64,000 nucleotides of DNA from Caldilineaceae bacterium (lineage in GTDB: Bacteria > Chloroflexota > Anaerolineae > Caldilineales > Caldilineaceae): the NCBI GenBank assembly GCA_958295845.1, contig OY282376.1, positions 1,749,022-1,813,021 on the forward strand, in the 5' to 3' direction. The translations under genes were made by a program, and so were the position numbers. Below are positions 55,567 through 64,000 of this stretch, piece by piece. The notes beneath the pieces were generated by a model that did no database searches, was not told the origin of the DNA, and saw nothing but the letters and a program-made list of their open reading frames with translations. Position 1 is the stretch's first letter; every line of letters begins with the position of its first letter.

Positions 55567-55669
55567 AGTCCGGAGTCTCGGCGCGAGAGAATTCTATTCG
55601 GTTGGGTGAATATCTGCTTGGGGAGTCAGCGAAAAGCGGGACAAAAAAGGGGCCGCCCGTCGGGACGGT

Positions 55670-56635
55670 TCACGCCTGGTCGGTCAATGCCTCCGGAGCG
55701 CCCAACGCGCCCGCCATCAACCGCCGGTAGCGGTCCGCGTCCACATTCGTGACAACGTCCACGTCAGTCCAATTTCCTTCTCTCTCAAATCCGTCCGTCA
55801 CAATACGCCTGTCAAAAACAGTCGCGCCTCTTGTCGCGCCGCCTGAAAGTTCCACCAGCATCGAACTGCGCTCCACCGTGGCGCCCTCCGGGTCGATAAC
55901 CGTCGCCACCGTCCCGGCATCGCCAATAAGAGAGAAACTGTATCCAAAGAACCGGCAATAGTGCAGTGCGATACCGCCTGCAATGCGCGCCCCCGCGCTC
56001 GCCGTACTCGAAAAGCGCATCGCCTCCTCCTTCGTAAACCTCACCTGCATGAAGGGGTCCAACGGATACAACGTAACAGGCAGTCCGCTTTGAAGCACGA
56101 TAGCCGCCGCCTCCGGATCATAGCAAACGTTGAACTCCCCCGCCGGTGTCGTATTGCCCGGCGAGGCGTACGTCCCGCCCATCACATACAACCGCTCGAT
56201 TTTCTCCCGGATGCCCGGATACATCCGCAGCAACATCGCGATATTCGACAGCGGAGCTAGGCAGATTAGAGTTATCGGCTCGGCTGTCTCACTCAATGTG
56301 CGCCGCAGAAATTCGACCGCATGGTCGTCGACCGACTTGCGCCGCGGCGCCGGCAGGCCGAGGTCCCCCATCCCGTCACCGCCGTGCAAAGCCGGAGCTG
56401 GCAGCCCGGAACCGAGAATCGGTCTGTCCATCCCCGCCGCCACCGGAACCGGGGGCGCATCGATCGCGTCCAGCAGCGTCAGCGTATTCCTGACGGCCTG
56501 CGCCAACGCGCAGTTTCCGGCCACACAGGTTATCCCGCGAACATCCAGCGCTGGCGACGCCATCGCCAGCAGCAAGGCCAGCGCGTCGTCCCCCCCTGTG
56601 TCTACATCGAGCAATACGGGTAGAGGGTTCGACAT
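55670..56635 (-). CDS. Nucleoside hydrolase (inosine-uridine preferring type)
   Basis: 321 residues. The calcium-binding N-terminal motif is LLDVDTGGDDALAL (Asp10, Asp12, Asp16-17). LICLAPLSNIAMLLR and VMGGTYASPGNTTPAGEFN with NVCYDPEAAAIVL complete the family. It cleaves ribonucleosides to base and ribose. AGGAG precedes the ATG, and it starts 10 bp after the MFS stop, so uptake and cleavage of nucleosides in one operon is likely. Confidence 0.93.
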   Translation of the reverse strand: MSNPLPVLLDVDTGGDDALALLLAMASPALDVRGITCVAGNCALAQAVRNTLTLLDAIDAPPVPVAAGMDRPILGSGLPAPALHGGDGMGDLGLPAPRRKSVDDHAVEFLRRTLSETAEPITLICLAPLSNIAMLLRMYPGIREKIERLYVMGGTYASPGNTTPAGEFNVCYDPEAAAIVLQSGLPVTLYPLDPFMQVRFTKEEAMRFSSTASAGARIAGGIALHYCRFFGYSFSLIGDAGTVATVIDPEGATVERSSMLVELSGGATRGATVFDRRIVTDGFEREGNWTDVDVVTNVDADRYRRLMAGALGAPEALTDQA

Positions 56636-56645
56636 CTCAAAACTC

Positions 56646-57887
56646 CTAACCTGCAGACGACGGGTCCAGGGTCGTCATCGAAGATCCGTTGTGTCGGCGA
56701 AGCGCCAGAGCAAAGACCGCCATAAGCACCGCACCCAGTACCGGAGCAATGACGAGGCCCTCCAACGCGGTGGTCAAACCCAGCTGGTCCGCTACCCGTC
56801 CAGTGACAGTAGCGCCGATTCCACCCGGCCACCAGCCCAATCCCATCACCAGGCCCGACGCCATCGCCATGCCCCGCGGCCAAACCTCCTGGGCGACGAC
56901 AACCGTCGTCGGGTAGGTACATCCTAGAAGGAAGCCGATCGCGCCCGCACAAACAAACTGAAGGCCGCCGCCCGCATTAATGAAAAACCAGTAGGCCGGC
57001 CCGATCAAGGCGAAACTGGCAAACAACACCTGCCAGCGTCCGAACCGATCAGACAGGATTCCCCCAAAAAAGCTTCCAACACCGATCAGGAGCGAGAGTA
57101 CAAAAAGCATCTGCCCGCCGTACACGACCGAAAAGCCCCTGTCCCCCAGCAAAGTCGGCAGATAGGTCGTCAAGCTGAGCTGGAACCAGGCGCGGGTCAT
57201 CGCCACTACCGTGATCAATACCAGTCCTAGCAGAAAGCCCTGTCCCGCCCGCGACTGGCGCTCGCGATGCGCTTCCCGATCCCCCTTGCTCTCCTGCCCC
57301 AGCCCGCTAACCAGCCAGATCGCCGCCAGCACCACCACCGGCAGCAGGACAACTGTCCCCTTCAACCCCAGTAATCCCAATCCAATCGCCAGCAGAAGCG
57401 GGCTGCCCGCCGAGCCAATGTTCCCGCCGACAGCAAAGAAAGAGACCGCCCGCCCCCGCTTCCTTTCGTCAGTGGCCTTTGTAACAACCGAAGCGCCCGC
57501 AGGATGAAACGCCGCCGACCCAAACCCGGCCAGCGCCACGCCCAATAGCAAGACCCAATAGTTGCTGCTGAAGCCAAGCACGGCCATGATCAGCCCCACC
57601 CACAGAACGCTCACCGCAGCAATACGCCGCGCATCCAGGCGGTCGATGAAGTACCCGAACAGCGGCTGCGCCAGCGACATCGTCGTCGTTCCCACCAGCG
57701 TGATCATGCCAATCTGCCCGTAGCTCAGCCCGAACTCCGCCCGATACAGCGGAAAGAAGACAGGCAGATATTGGTGAAATAACTCCAGCAAAAAGTGCCC
57801 GCCCGATACCAGCAGAACGGTATTCGTCAGGAGCTCCCGCTTGAGCTTAGGGCGTTGTAAAGTCTGTGCCTGGCTGTCTCTGACCAT
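56646..57887 (-). CDS. MFS transporter (fosmidomycin-resistance-like)
   Basis: 413 residues with twelve helices. LFGYFIDRLDARRIAAVS is loop 2/3, GFGSAAFHPAGASVVTKAT matches the Fsr group, and SDRFGRWQVLFAS is loop 8/9. ATG at 57887 is chosen over a TTG seven codons upstream; no ribosome site is clear for either. It precedes the nucleoside hydrolase by 10 bp, so the substrate may be a nucleoside rather than a drug. Confidence 0.87.
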   Translation of the reverse strand: MVRDSQAQTLQRPKLKRELLTNTVLLVSGGHFLLELFHQYLPVFFPLYRAEFGLSYGQIGMITLVGTTTMSLAQPLFGYFIDRLDARRIAAVSVLWVGLIMAVLGFSSNYWVLLLGVALAGFGSAAFHPAGASVVTKATDERKRGRAVSFFAVGGNIGSAGSPLLLAIGLGLLGLKGTVVLLPVVVLAAIWLVSGLGQESKGDREAHRERQSRAGQGFLLGLVLITVVAMTRAWFQLSLTTYLPTLLGDRGFSVVYGGQMLFVLSLLIGVGSFFGGILSDRFGRWQVLFASFALIGPAYWFFINAGGGLQFVCAGAIGFLLGCTYPTTVVVAQEVWPRGMAMASGLVMGLGWWPGGIGATVTGRVADQLGLTTALEGLVIAPVLGAVLMAVFALALRRHNGSSMTTLDPSSAG

Positions 57888-58012
57888 TGTTACCGTTTCA
57901 TCATCCAAATGCTGTCTCTGCGGCTCGAAAGAAGGACCTGCCTGCCGTTTCGAACTGCCCCTTCAACACGTCGTGAAGTTGAATTACACGACTCTGCTTT
58001 CTGCAAACGCGC

Positions 58013-58056
58013 GCAAAAATAAAAGAGGGAATGAAGATTCACCCTCTTCATCCCTC
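58013..58056 (-). terminator. Intrinsic terminator upstream of the MFS-nucleoside hydrolase operon
   Basis: A 12-bp stem (GAGGG-ATGAAGA with TCTTCAT-CCCTC, one bulge) with a 7-nt loop at 58025-58056. On the minus strand it is followed by TTTTATTTTT. It lies ~125 bp upstream of the MFS start and no minus-strand gene lies before it, so it could be an attenuator in that operon's leader, or it could stop antisense transcription. Confidence 0.65.
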
Positions 58057-58178
58057 AACCTCAGCCATGATAATATGCAATCTGGGAACTGGCAACTAAT
58101 GCCGGTTCACGCTCGGCCCAGTCATATCACTTCACACAGCTGACAGATGGGTCGCCAATGGGGGGCGGCTTCTGCGAC

Positions 58179-58886
58179 ATGTTCAACGTCTGTACCAACT
58201 GCGGACACTACCGCGTCGACAAAACCATAACCCAACCGGCAAGCGTCGCTGAAATCTCCGAACCCGACGACCAGGTGAGTTCGCGTCTGGGTAACGGGCA
58301 TGCACTCGCGACCTGCCCCCACTGCGGACACCCACACCCATTCCTGCAGCGTCCGCTCCTTCTCGTCGGCGGTGCCAGCGCTACCGGCAAGACCACCATC
58401 CTTCGAGAGCTCACAGGCCGGTTCACCGACGCCGTGCTCCTCGAAGCCGATCTGCTCTGGCTGGAAGAGTTCCATGACCCGACCGACGGCTATACCCGCT
58501 TCTTCGAAACTTGGCTGCGGATGGCCAAAAATATCGGTCAGAGCGGCCGCCCCGCCGCCCTCTTCGGTGCCGGCCTGGCCGTTCCCGAAAACATCGAGCA
58601 GTGCGTGGAAAGGCGTTACTTCACCCAGACGCACTACCTCGCCCTGGTCTGTGATGAAGGCGAACTCCGACGACGCCTCCTGGCTCGCCCAGCCTGGCGC
58701 AAAAGCGCCCAACCGGAGGAGCTGGCGGCTCAGCTGGACTTCAACCGCTGGCTGCGAACCGAAGGCCCCAATCAGACGCCTCCAGTATCGATCCTTGACA
58801 CGACCGGCGCCCCAATCGAGGACTCGGCAACCGCGGTCGAAGAGTGGATGGAGTGCGCTCTGGCGTCGGCAACGCCGCGTACTTGA
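58179..58886 (+). CDS. Zinc-ribbon P-loop kinase
   Basis: 235 residues. The N-terminal zinc ribbon uses CTNCG and CPHCGH (two CxxC pairs). Then a P-loop kinase domain begins LLLVGGASATGKTTILREL (Walker A), followed by EADLLW and a lid with ARPAWRKSAQPEEL. Similar to small nucleotide/shikimate-like kinases. An ATG 21 bp upstream at 58158 is equally open. It ends 6 bp before the following MFS gene, which suggests co-expression. Substrate unknown. Confidence 0.78.
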   Translation: MFNVCTNCGHYRVDKTITQPASVAEISEPDDQVSSRLGNGHALATCPHCGHPHPFLQRPLLLVGGASATGKTTILRELTGRFTDAVLLEADLLWLEEFHDPTDGYTRFFETWLRMAKNIGQSGRPAALFGAGLAVPENIEQCVERRYFTQTHYLALVCDEGELRRRLLARPAWRKSAQPEELAAQLDFNRWLRTEGPNQTPPVSILDTTGAPIEDSATAVEEWMECALASATPRT

Positions 58887-58892
58887 GGACCG

Positions 58893-60164
58893 ATGACCCC
58901 CTCCGACAGCCTCTGGCGCAACCGGGCCTTCACGCGCCTGTGGGTCGCGCATGTCACCTCCGGCGCCGGGACCGCCATCACCAGTGTCGCTCTGCCGCTT
59001 GCGGCTGTCCTAGTACTGGGGGCCACCCCCACGGAGATGGGTCTGCTCGCCGCTGCCGGCTCCCTTCCCAACCTTCTTTTCGGACTCGTCGCAGGAGTCT
59101 GGGTAGACCGGGTCAGGCGACGACCGATTCTGATTTGGGCTGACCTCGGCCGTGCCCTGCTGCTCGTCACCATACCCGTCGCCGCCTGGCTGGGCCAGCT
59201 CTCCTTTCTCCAGATCTGGATCATTACCTTTGCCACCGGCACCCTGACCGTATTCTTTCAGATCGCCGCCATTTCAGTCCTGCCAGCCCTGGTGGAGAAA
59301 AGACAACTGGTCGACGCCAACAGCAAACTCTCCACCAGCGAAGCCGTTATCTCCATCGCCGGACCCGCCGCCGCCGGCGGCCTCGTACAGCTCTTCAGCG
59401 CCCCCAGGGCAATTCTGGTCGACGCCGTTTCCTACCTGCTTTCCGCCCTCGCCCTCGCAGGCGTCGCCGAAGAGGAACCGCAGTCTGCCCCGCAGCCAGA
59501 CCGCGAGGACTCCCCAGAGCCCGTCAACGGGATCCGAGCGGCCGTCGCATCGATTGGTCGTGAGGTGGGGGACGGCGTGTACGAACTCCTTCGTACACCG
59601 CTGCTGAGAACGTTGACGATTACCTCCAGCCTGGGAATGCTGGCCGGCGCCATCTCAGCGGCAGTGCAGATGCTCTTTCTCGTCAATCAGCTGGACTTCA
59701 CGCCCTCCATCATCGGCATCGTCGCCGCCTGCGGCGGCATCGGCTCCTTGGTGGGCGCGTTGCTTGCCGGCAAAGCGGCGCGGTTTCTGCAGGCGGGAAG
59801 GACGCTCGTCTTGGGGAAACTATTGTGGATCGCAGGCACGCTACTGCTCGCCACCGCCGACCTGTTTGGCCCCGAAATTGCAGCCGCCGGCTTCGCACGC
59901 GCGCTGGTCGGTCTCGGCAGCACACTCTACTTCGTCAATCAGCTCAGTCTGCGCCAGGCAATTACCTCCGTTCGACTACTGGGGCGTGTGACTGCCGCCC
60001 GCCGCTTCGTCCTCTTCGGTGTGGCAACCGTCGGCGCCTTCATAGGCGGCGCCCTGGGAGAGTCAATCGGCCTCCGGCCAACCCTCCTGGTCGGCTCCGC
60101 GGCCCTCGCCCTGGAGCTTGCCTTGCTTCTGCTCCCAACGATCAGGCAGGCGAGAATCGAATAA
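58893..60164 (+). CDS. MFS transporter (EntS/macrolide exporter-like)
   Basis: 423 residues with twelve helices. GAGTAITSVALPLAAVLVLG and GLVAGVWVDRVRRRPILIWAD are typical of the Enterobactin-exporter-like group, as is the central IAAISVLPALVEKRQLVDAN. TTGAGGACCG precedes the ATG. It converges on another MFS gene. Export of an unknown compound is the likely role. Confidence 0.88.
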   Translation: MTPSDSLWRNRAFTRLWVAHVTSGAGTAITSVALPLAAVLVLGATPTEMGLLAAAGSLPNLLFGLVAGVWVDRVRRRPILIWADLGRALLLVTIPVAAWLGQLSFLQIWIITFATGTLTVFFQIAAISVLPALVEKRQLVDANSKLSTSEAVISIAGPAAAGGLVQLFSAPRAILVDAVSYLLSALALAGVAEEEPQSAPQPDREDSPEPVNGIRAAVASIGREVGDGVYELLRTPLLRTLTITSSLGMLAGAISAAVQMLFLVNQLDFTPSIIGIVAACGGIGSLVGALLAGKAARFLQAGRTLVLGKLLWIAGTLLLATADLFGPEIAAAGFARALVGLGSTLYFVNQLSLRQAITSVRLLGRVTAARRFVLFGVATVGAFIGGALGESIGLRPTLLVGSAALALELALLLLPTIRQARIE

Positions 60165-60172
60165 ACGCACCG

Positions 60173-61450
60173 TCAGCTCTTCACCTTCTGCGCCCTCGGC
60201 AGAGGTGAGAAGTCGGCGCCGTGTACGCGAATGAGCAAGGCAAGCGCACCCACCAGCAACATACCCGCAAGCACCCAGAACAGACCGCCATAGCCCAGTC
60301 CCGCGATAAGCAAACCGCCCAGCACCGGTCCCGCCACCTTGCCTCCATTCTTGAGCGAACCGGCCAGGCCCATCCCGGCCCCAATCTTTCCCGTCGGCAC
60401 CTGCTCCGCGATCAGGGCAACCGTGGCCGGAAATATCAGTGCCTGCGCCGCGCCCATCGCCACCGCCACCCCTAACAGCCCCACAGGACCAGCCGCCGCC
60501 AGTAAGCATGGAAGGGTGAGCGCCAGGCAGAACATCCCCAGCGACACCGCCCGGAGATGACCGATCCGGTCTCCCAACCTGCCCCCCCACGGCTTCAACA
60601 GAATCAGCGCGCCCTCTTGCGCGCTGAAAAACAAGCCAATCTCGACCGTAGAATACCCGGCTGTCAGCGCATATATCGGCAAAAAGGCCTTGATGACATA
60701 GGTAACGACAAAGACCACCGCCTCCAACGCCCCCGAAAGCCAGACCGCAGGCGTACCCAACAGCGCCGCCTCCCGTCTTACCAGCCTTCTGACAGCACCT
60801 ACGCCAACAAAGGCGGCCTTCGCCTTCTCGTCGTCTGACTTAGTACCCGCCTCAGGCGTCCCCTGCCGGCGCGGTCTGTCCCCTCCCATCCACAGCAACG
60901 GAACAAACGCAGCCATGCTCAGCACGCCGATCAGCGTGAAGACCGCAACCGGATCCAGCGACAGCAGCAGCCAGCCCGCCACCGCCGGCCCGACCAGGTA
61001 GCCGCCACTGCGCGCCATGCCGAACCAGCCTAGCCTCTCCGCCGTGCGTTTGCCGCCGCGCTCCGCCACATACGCCACAGTCACCGGCCCGTAGATCGCC
61101 GTCGCCGTGCCGTGCAGCAGGCGAATAGCGATAAGCTGGCCGGGCGTCTCGATCAGGGAGTAGAGAAACGGCACGCCTGCGAAAATCAGCGTGCCGATCA
61201 GTAGCCACAGCCTCCTCCCCATACGGTCCGAAAGTAGGCCGAAGAGCGGCTTCGTCGCCATGCCGGTGAGCGTGGAGACCGAAACGATCACACCCAGCAG
61301 CGCGTCAGACGCCCCCAGCGAAGCCGCGAAGATCGGCAGCAGGGGCGTCTTGCCCATCTGATAGGCGCTGCGAACGATGAAATCCGCAACCGTAATATGC
61401 AAGAGCGCAGGATTTCCTGCGCTCTTGCGATCCGCGAGCGTTCCGCCCAT
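60173..61450 (-). CDS. MFS transporter
   Basis: 425 residues with twelve helices. SDRMGRRLWLLIGTLIFAG and GRLGDRIGHLRAVSLGMF are the two MFS loops. GTATAIYGPVTVAYVAERGG resembles multidrug/sugar-efflux members. It lies 11 bp after the BNR-repeat gene on the same strand, so co-transcription is likely. Substrate unknown. Confidence 0.87.
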   Translation of the reverse strand: MGGTLADRKSAGNPALLHITVADFIVRSAYQMGKTPLLPIFAASLGASDALLGVIVSVSTLTGMATKPLFGLLSDRMGRRLWLLIGTLIFAGVPFLYSLIETPGQLIAIRLLHGTATAIYGPVTVAYVAERGGKRTAERLGWFGMARSGGYLVGPAVAGWLLLSLDPVAVFTLIGVLSMAAFVPLLWMGGDRPRRQGTPEAGTKSDDEKAKAAFVGVGAVRRLVRREAALLGTPAVWLSGALEAVVFVVTYVIKAFLPIYALTAGYSTVEIGLFFSAQEGALILLKPWGGRLGDRIGHLRAVSLGMFCLALTLPCLLAAAGPVGLLGVAVAMGAAQALIFPATVALIAEQVPTGKIGAGMGLAGSLKNGGKVAGPVLGGLLIAGLGYGGLFWVLAGMLLVGALALLIRVHGADFSPLPRAQKVKS

Positions 61451-61461
61451 GTAATGTTTCT

Positions 61462-64000
61462 CTAGACAACCACCGGAGGTACGTTCGCCGCCTGCACCGC
61501 GGCGTTGAAATCGGCTACGCTCTCACCCAAAATCGAATCAAGTTTGTCAAACTGCTCATCCGCCTGCGTGCTCAATTCACCAAATACATCAAAAGTCTGC
61601 TGTGTCGGGGCTTCGTCAGCCGCTGAGATTACGCTGACAAGATTGTGCAGCTTGGCGTTAAGCATCGTCCGCAGCCGCAGTTTGTCAAAGTTCACCTTTG
61701 CGTCTGGCTGAACCAGCTGCGTCTCCACCTCGCCAAGCTGCTCCGCGATCTGATCCGCTCTCTCTTGGACGGCGTTCTTCGTCTGCTCATCCGCCCCGCT
61801 GTCCGCAACCATTTCGGCCATCGTCTTCACGCGTTCCTTTGCCCGGCGCAAACGTTTGACCGCCAGATGGGTCTCGGACAGCTTTGCATTCACCTCCTGC
61901 CACAGTTCGAACTGTGCTTGCATCGCCTCCTGGCTGGCGCCAACCCTGGGATCGATGTAAATCTCAAACTGCTCGGTCACGCTCTCGCCGTCCACGGTCA
62001 GACGCACCTGATAGGTCCCCGGGGGCGCCAGGGCTCCCGTGACGCTCTTCTCGGTGAAAGGGTCGCCCGGCAACTGCTCCGAGTCCACAAATCGCATGTT
62101 CCAGACAAATCGATTGAGGCCTGCTCTGGTGGGAATATACTGGATCGAGGGAACTGCCTCCTTCTCCTTTTCCATGTCCTCCTTCGCCGGTTTGGGGCCG
62201 TAAGACCGGATCTCGTTGCCCGCCGCATCCAGAAATGTCAGACTGACATCCTCAGTCTCGCTCGGGAGCGTGTAATAGACAATCGCTCCATTGGGCGGAT
62301 TCTCACCCCCGTCCAGGACGCGGCGGACACTCCCGCCCGTGTCGTCCTTTTCATCCCGGAAGGTGATCAGTTGCCCAAAAGCTAGCGCATAGTTGCGCGC
62401 ATCGCTTCGCTCTCCGCTAACCGACCAGGGCAGCCAGCGCCGCAGCGTTTCGCGCGGCGTAAAGAGCCGTGCCTTGCCTTCGCCGGACTCCTCAAGGGAA
62501 TCGACCTGCCGCAGCGGCGAAAGATCATCCAGGATCCAGAAGGAGCGGCCATGCGTGGCCACCACAAGATCGCCTTCCTTGACCAGCAAATCGTATACCG
62601 GGGCAACCGGCAGGTTGCCCGGTATACTCTGCCACGATCCCCCGTCGTCGACTGAGACGAAGATGCCCGATTCCGTTCCAACATACAGTAGGCCTTCCCG
62701 CACCGGGTCAGCCCGCAACATACGCGTGATCTCATTCTGAGGAAAGTCGGCGTCGAGCCTCTGCCAGCTTTGGCCCAGATCGGTTGTCTTGAAAAGGTAT
62801 GGGCTGTAATCGTCCAGCTTATAGCGCGTAGCCGCCACATAGACGGTTGAAGCGTCATGGGCGCTCGGCTCAATCACCGTCACAAGACTCCACTCAGGCA
62901 GGTCCGGTGGCGTGACGTTGCGCCAGCTATCCCCGCCGTCCTCGCTGATATGTATGAGACCGTCATCGCTTCCCGCCCAGAATAGGCCCTTCTGATGAGC
63001 GGATTCGATGAACGTCGAAATCGTGCAGTAGTGCTCGGCCCCACTCGTATCCAGAGTCAGCGGACCGCCCGATGCCTCCAGCTTGCTCGGATCGTTGCGG
63101 GTCAGGTCCGGGCTGAGGATCTCCCAGGAGCTGCCCTCGTCCGTCGTGCGGAAGACATGATTGCCGCACGTATACAGCACATCAGTATCGTGAGGGCTGA
63201 AAAGGATCGGGAATGTCCACGGGAATCGGTACTTCATCTCTTTCGGGCCAAATCCGCTGAAAGGTTCCGGCCAGACCGTAACCAGTCTGATCTGCTTGGT
63301 GCGGTGATCGTAACGCTGCAACGCACCCCCGCCGCCGGGCGATGAGCCCACCGCCCCCACGTAAACAATATTGGAATCGTCCGGCTTGACAGCAATATAC
63401 CCGCTCTCGCCCGTGCCCGCCGGATAGCAGTCACCCCACGGTATCGCCCCTTTCTCCGTCGCGCTGGGCACTGCAATGCTGGAGTTGTCCTGCTGCGTAC
63501 CGTAAACGTGATAGGGCTGCTGATTGTCCACATCCAGATGGTAGTACTGGCCTGTCAGCTGGTTGTAGATCGTGCTCCACGTGTCGCCGCCGTTGAAGCT
63601 GACGCAGGCCCCGCCGTCATTGCCGTTGATCATCCTTTGCGGGTCCGCGGGGTCAATCCACAGGTCGTGGTTATCCCCGTGCGGCGTTGTGATCTCGCTC
63701 CACTCCTTGCCGCCGTCAATGCTCTTCCACATCTTGAGGTTATTCACATAGACCGTGTCAGGGTCCTGTGGGTCGGCAAAAATGTGCAGGTAGTACCAGG
63801 GCCGGTTCAGCAAGTCTTGGTTCTTGGTCAGATGATCCCACGTTGCACCGCGGTCATCCGAACGGTATACACCTGACATCTCGCCCTCAGCCTCGACAAT
63901 CGCCCAGACCCGGCTGGGTTGAGCAGGAGACACGGAGACGCCAATCTTCCCCAGAATCCCTTCCTGCGGCAGCCCGGGGTTGCGGCTGATATCGGTCCAG
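61462..64000 (-). CDS. BNR/VPS10-type beta-propeller protein, 5' end outside the window
   Basis: At least 845 residues; the frame is open past the window edge (a GTG at 63933 is internal). Repeated SxDxGxTW-type Asp-box motifs (YRSDDRGATWDHL, ISEDGGDSWRNV, VSVDDGGSWQSI) form a sortilin/VPS10-like propeller, as in secreted glycan-active or peptidase-like proteins. The last ~180 residues are helical and charged (ERVKTMAEMVADSGADEQ), a coiled-coil-like tail. The start and signal peptide are not visible. It is followed by an MFS gene. Confidence 0.85.
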   Translation of the reverse strand, partial: WTDISRNPGLPQEGILGKIGVSVSPAQPSRVWAIVEAEGEMSGVYRSDDRGATWDHLTKNQDLLNRPWYYLHIFADPQDPDTVYVNNLKMWKSIDGGKEWSEITTPHGDNHDLWIDPADPQRMINGNDGGACVSFNGGDTWSTIYNQLTGQYYHLDVDNQQPYHVYGTQQDNSSIAVPSATEKGAIPWGDCYPAGTGESGYIAVKPDDSNIVYVGAVGSSPGGGGALQRYDHRTKQIRLVTVWPEPFSGFGPKEMKYRFPWTFPILFSPHDTDVLYTCGNHVFRTTDEGSSWEILSPDLTRNDPSKLEASGGPLTLDTSGAEHYCTISTFIESAHQKGLFWAGSDDGLIHISEDGGDSWRNVTPPDLPEWSLVTVIEPSAHDASTVYVAATRYKLDDYSPYLFKTTDLGQSWQRLDADFPQNEITRMLRADPVREGLLYVGTESGIFVSVDDGGSWQSIPGNLPVAPVYDLLVKEGDLVVATHGRSFWILDDLSPLRQVDSLEESGEGKARLFTPRETLRRWLPWSVSGERSDARNYALAFGQLITFRDEKDDTGGSVRRVLDGGENPPNGAIVYYTLPSETEDVSLTFLDAAGNEIRSYGPKPAKEDMEKEKEAVPSIQYIPTRAGLNRFVWNMRFVDSEQLPGDPFTEKSVTGALAPPGTYQVRLTVDGESVTEQFEIYIDPRVGASQEAMQAQFELWQEVNAKLSETHLAVKRLRRAKERVKTMAEMVADSGADEQTKNAVQERADQIAEQLGEVETQLVQPDAKVNFDKLRLRTMLNAKLHNLVSVISAADEAPTQQTFDVFGELSTQADEQFDKLDSILGESVADFNAAVQAANVPPVVV

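Overview
This window looks like a chromosomal segment of a GC-rich, free-living or host-associated aerobic bacterium, most likely a Chloroflexota (Anaerolineae/Caldilineae-type) genome. That is an inference from gene content: an A2-type heme-copper oxidase operon with CtaG and SURF1 assembly factors, many sugar-acid, Gfo/Idh/MocA and TIM-barrel catabolic genes, PhyH, an nnrE-DUF456-thiN group and a folK-folP fusion. No rRNA or tRNA gene was recognised, so the assignment rests on protein character alone.

Layout. 1-8.7 kb: a beta-propeller gene, aspS, a free-standing structured ncRNA with its own promoter and terminator (6S-like), a PHP phosphoesterase, alr, nth, rpsT and an enolase-superfamily dehydratase. 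8.7-12.9 kb: sugar-acid catabolism (aldehyde dehydrogenase, uxaC, SDR-type mannonate/fructuronate oxidoreductase). 13-23.5 kb: glnS, a DUF429 gene, a second enolase-superfamily gene, a Gfo/Idh/MocA plus TIM-barrel pair, a zinc-ribbon/LysM membrane protein, a zinc alcohol dehydrogenase and a PhyH dioxygenase. 24-30 kb: cofactor synthesis: folKP, precorrin-2 dehydrogenase, SUMT, then nadC-nadA on the minus strand followed by a decayed nadB remnant. 30-38.8 kb: a membrane protein-nnrE-DUF456-thiN operon, an Lgt-like gene, lepA-rsmA-APH-like kinase, and a tyrosine-recombinase-like protein without its catalytic residues. 39-45.5 kb: the cytochrome oxidase operon (coxB, coxA, subunit IV, coxC, ctaG, a YtkA/FixH-like protein, SURF1) behind a near-consensus promoter and six perfect heptamer repeats. 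45.6-64 kb: an accessory metabolic region with MFS exporters, a tandem pair of serine hydrolases, a second Gfo/Idh/MocA plus TIM-barrel pair, VOC and SRPBCC proteins, a Yip1 protein, a metal-dependent amidohydrolase, a nucleoside hydrolase with its MFS partner, a kinase, two more MFS genes and a truncated BNR-repeat protein.

The most striking structure is at 53.8-54.75 kb. A BrnT/BrnA toxin-antitoxin-like cassette lies between two near-identical 90-bp direct repeats, each being the first 90 bp of an amidohydrolase gene. The upstream copy is fused in frame to BrnT, giving a chimeric toxin; the downstream copy restores an intact amidohydrolase. Other notable items are the frameshifted nadB remnant beside nadCA, a dispersed ~155-bp noncoding repeat with heptamer tracts, the ncRNA near 3.8 kb, and the pentad-less Xer-like protein.
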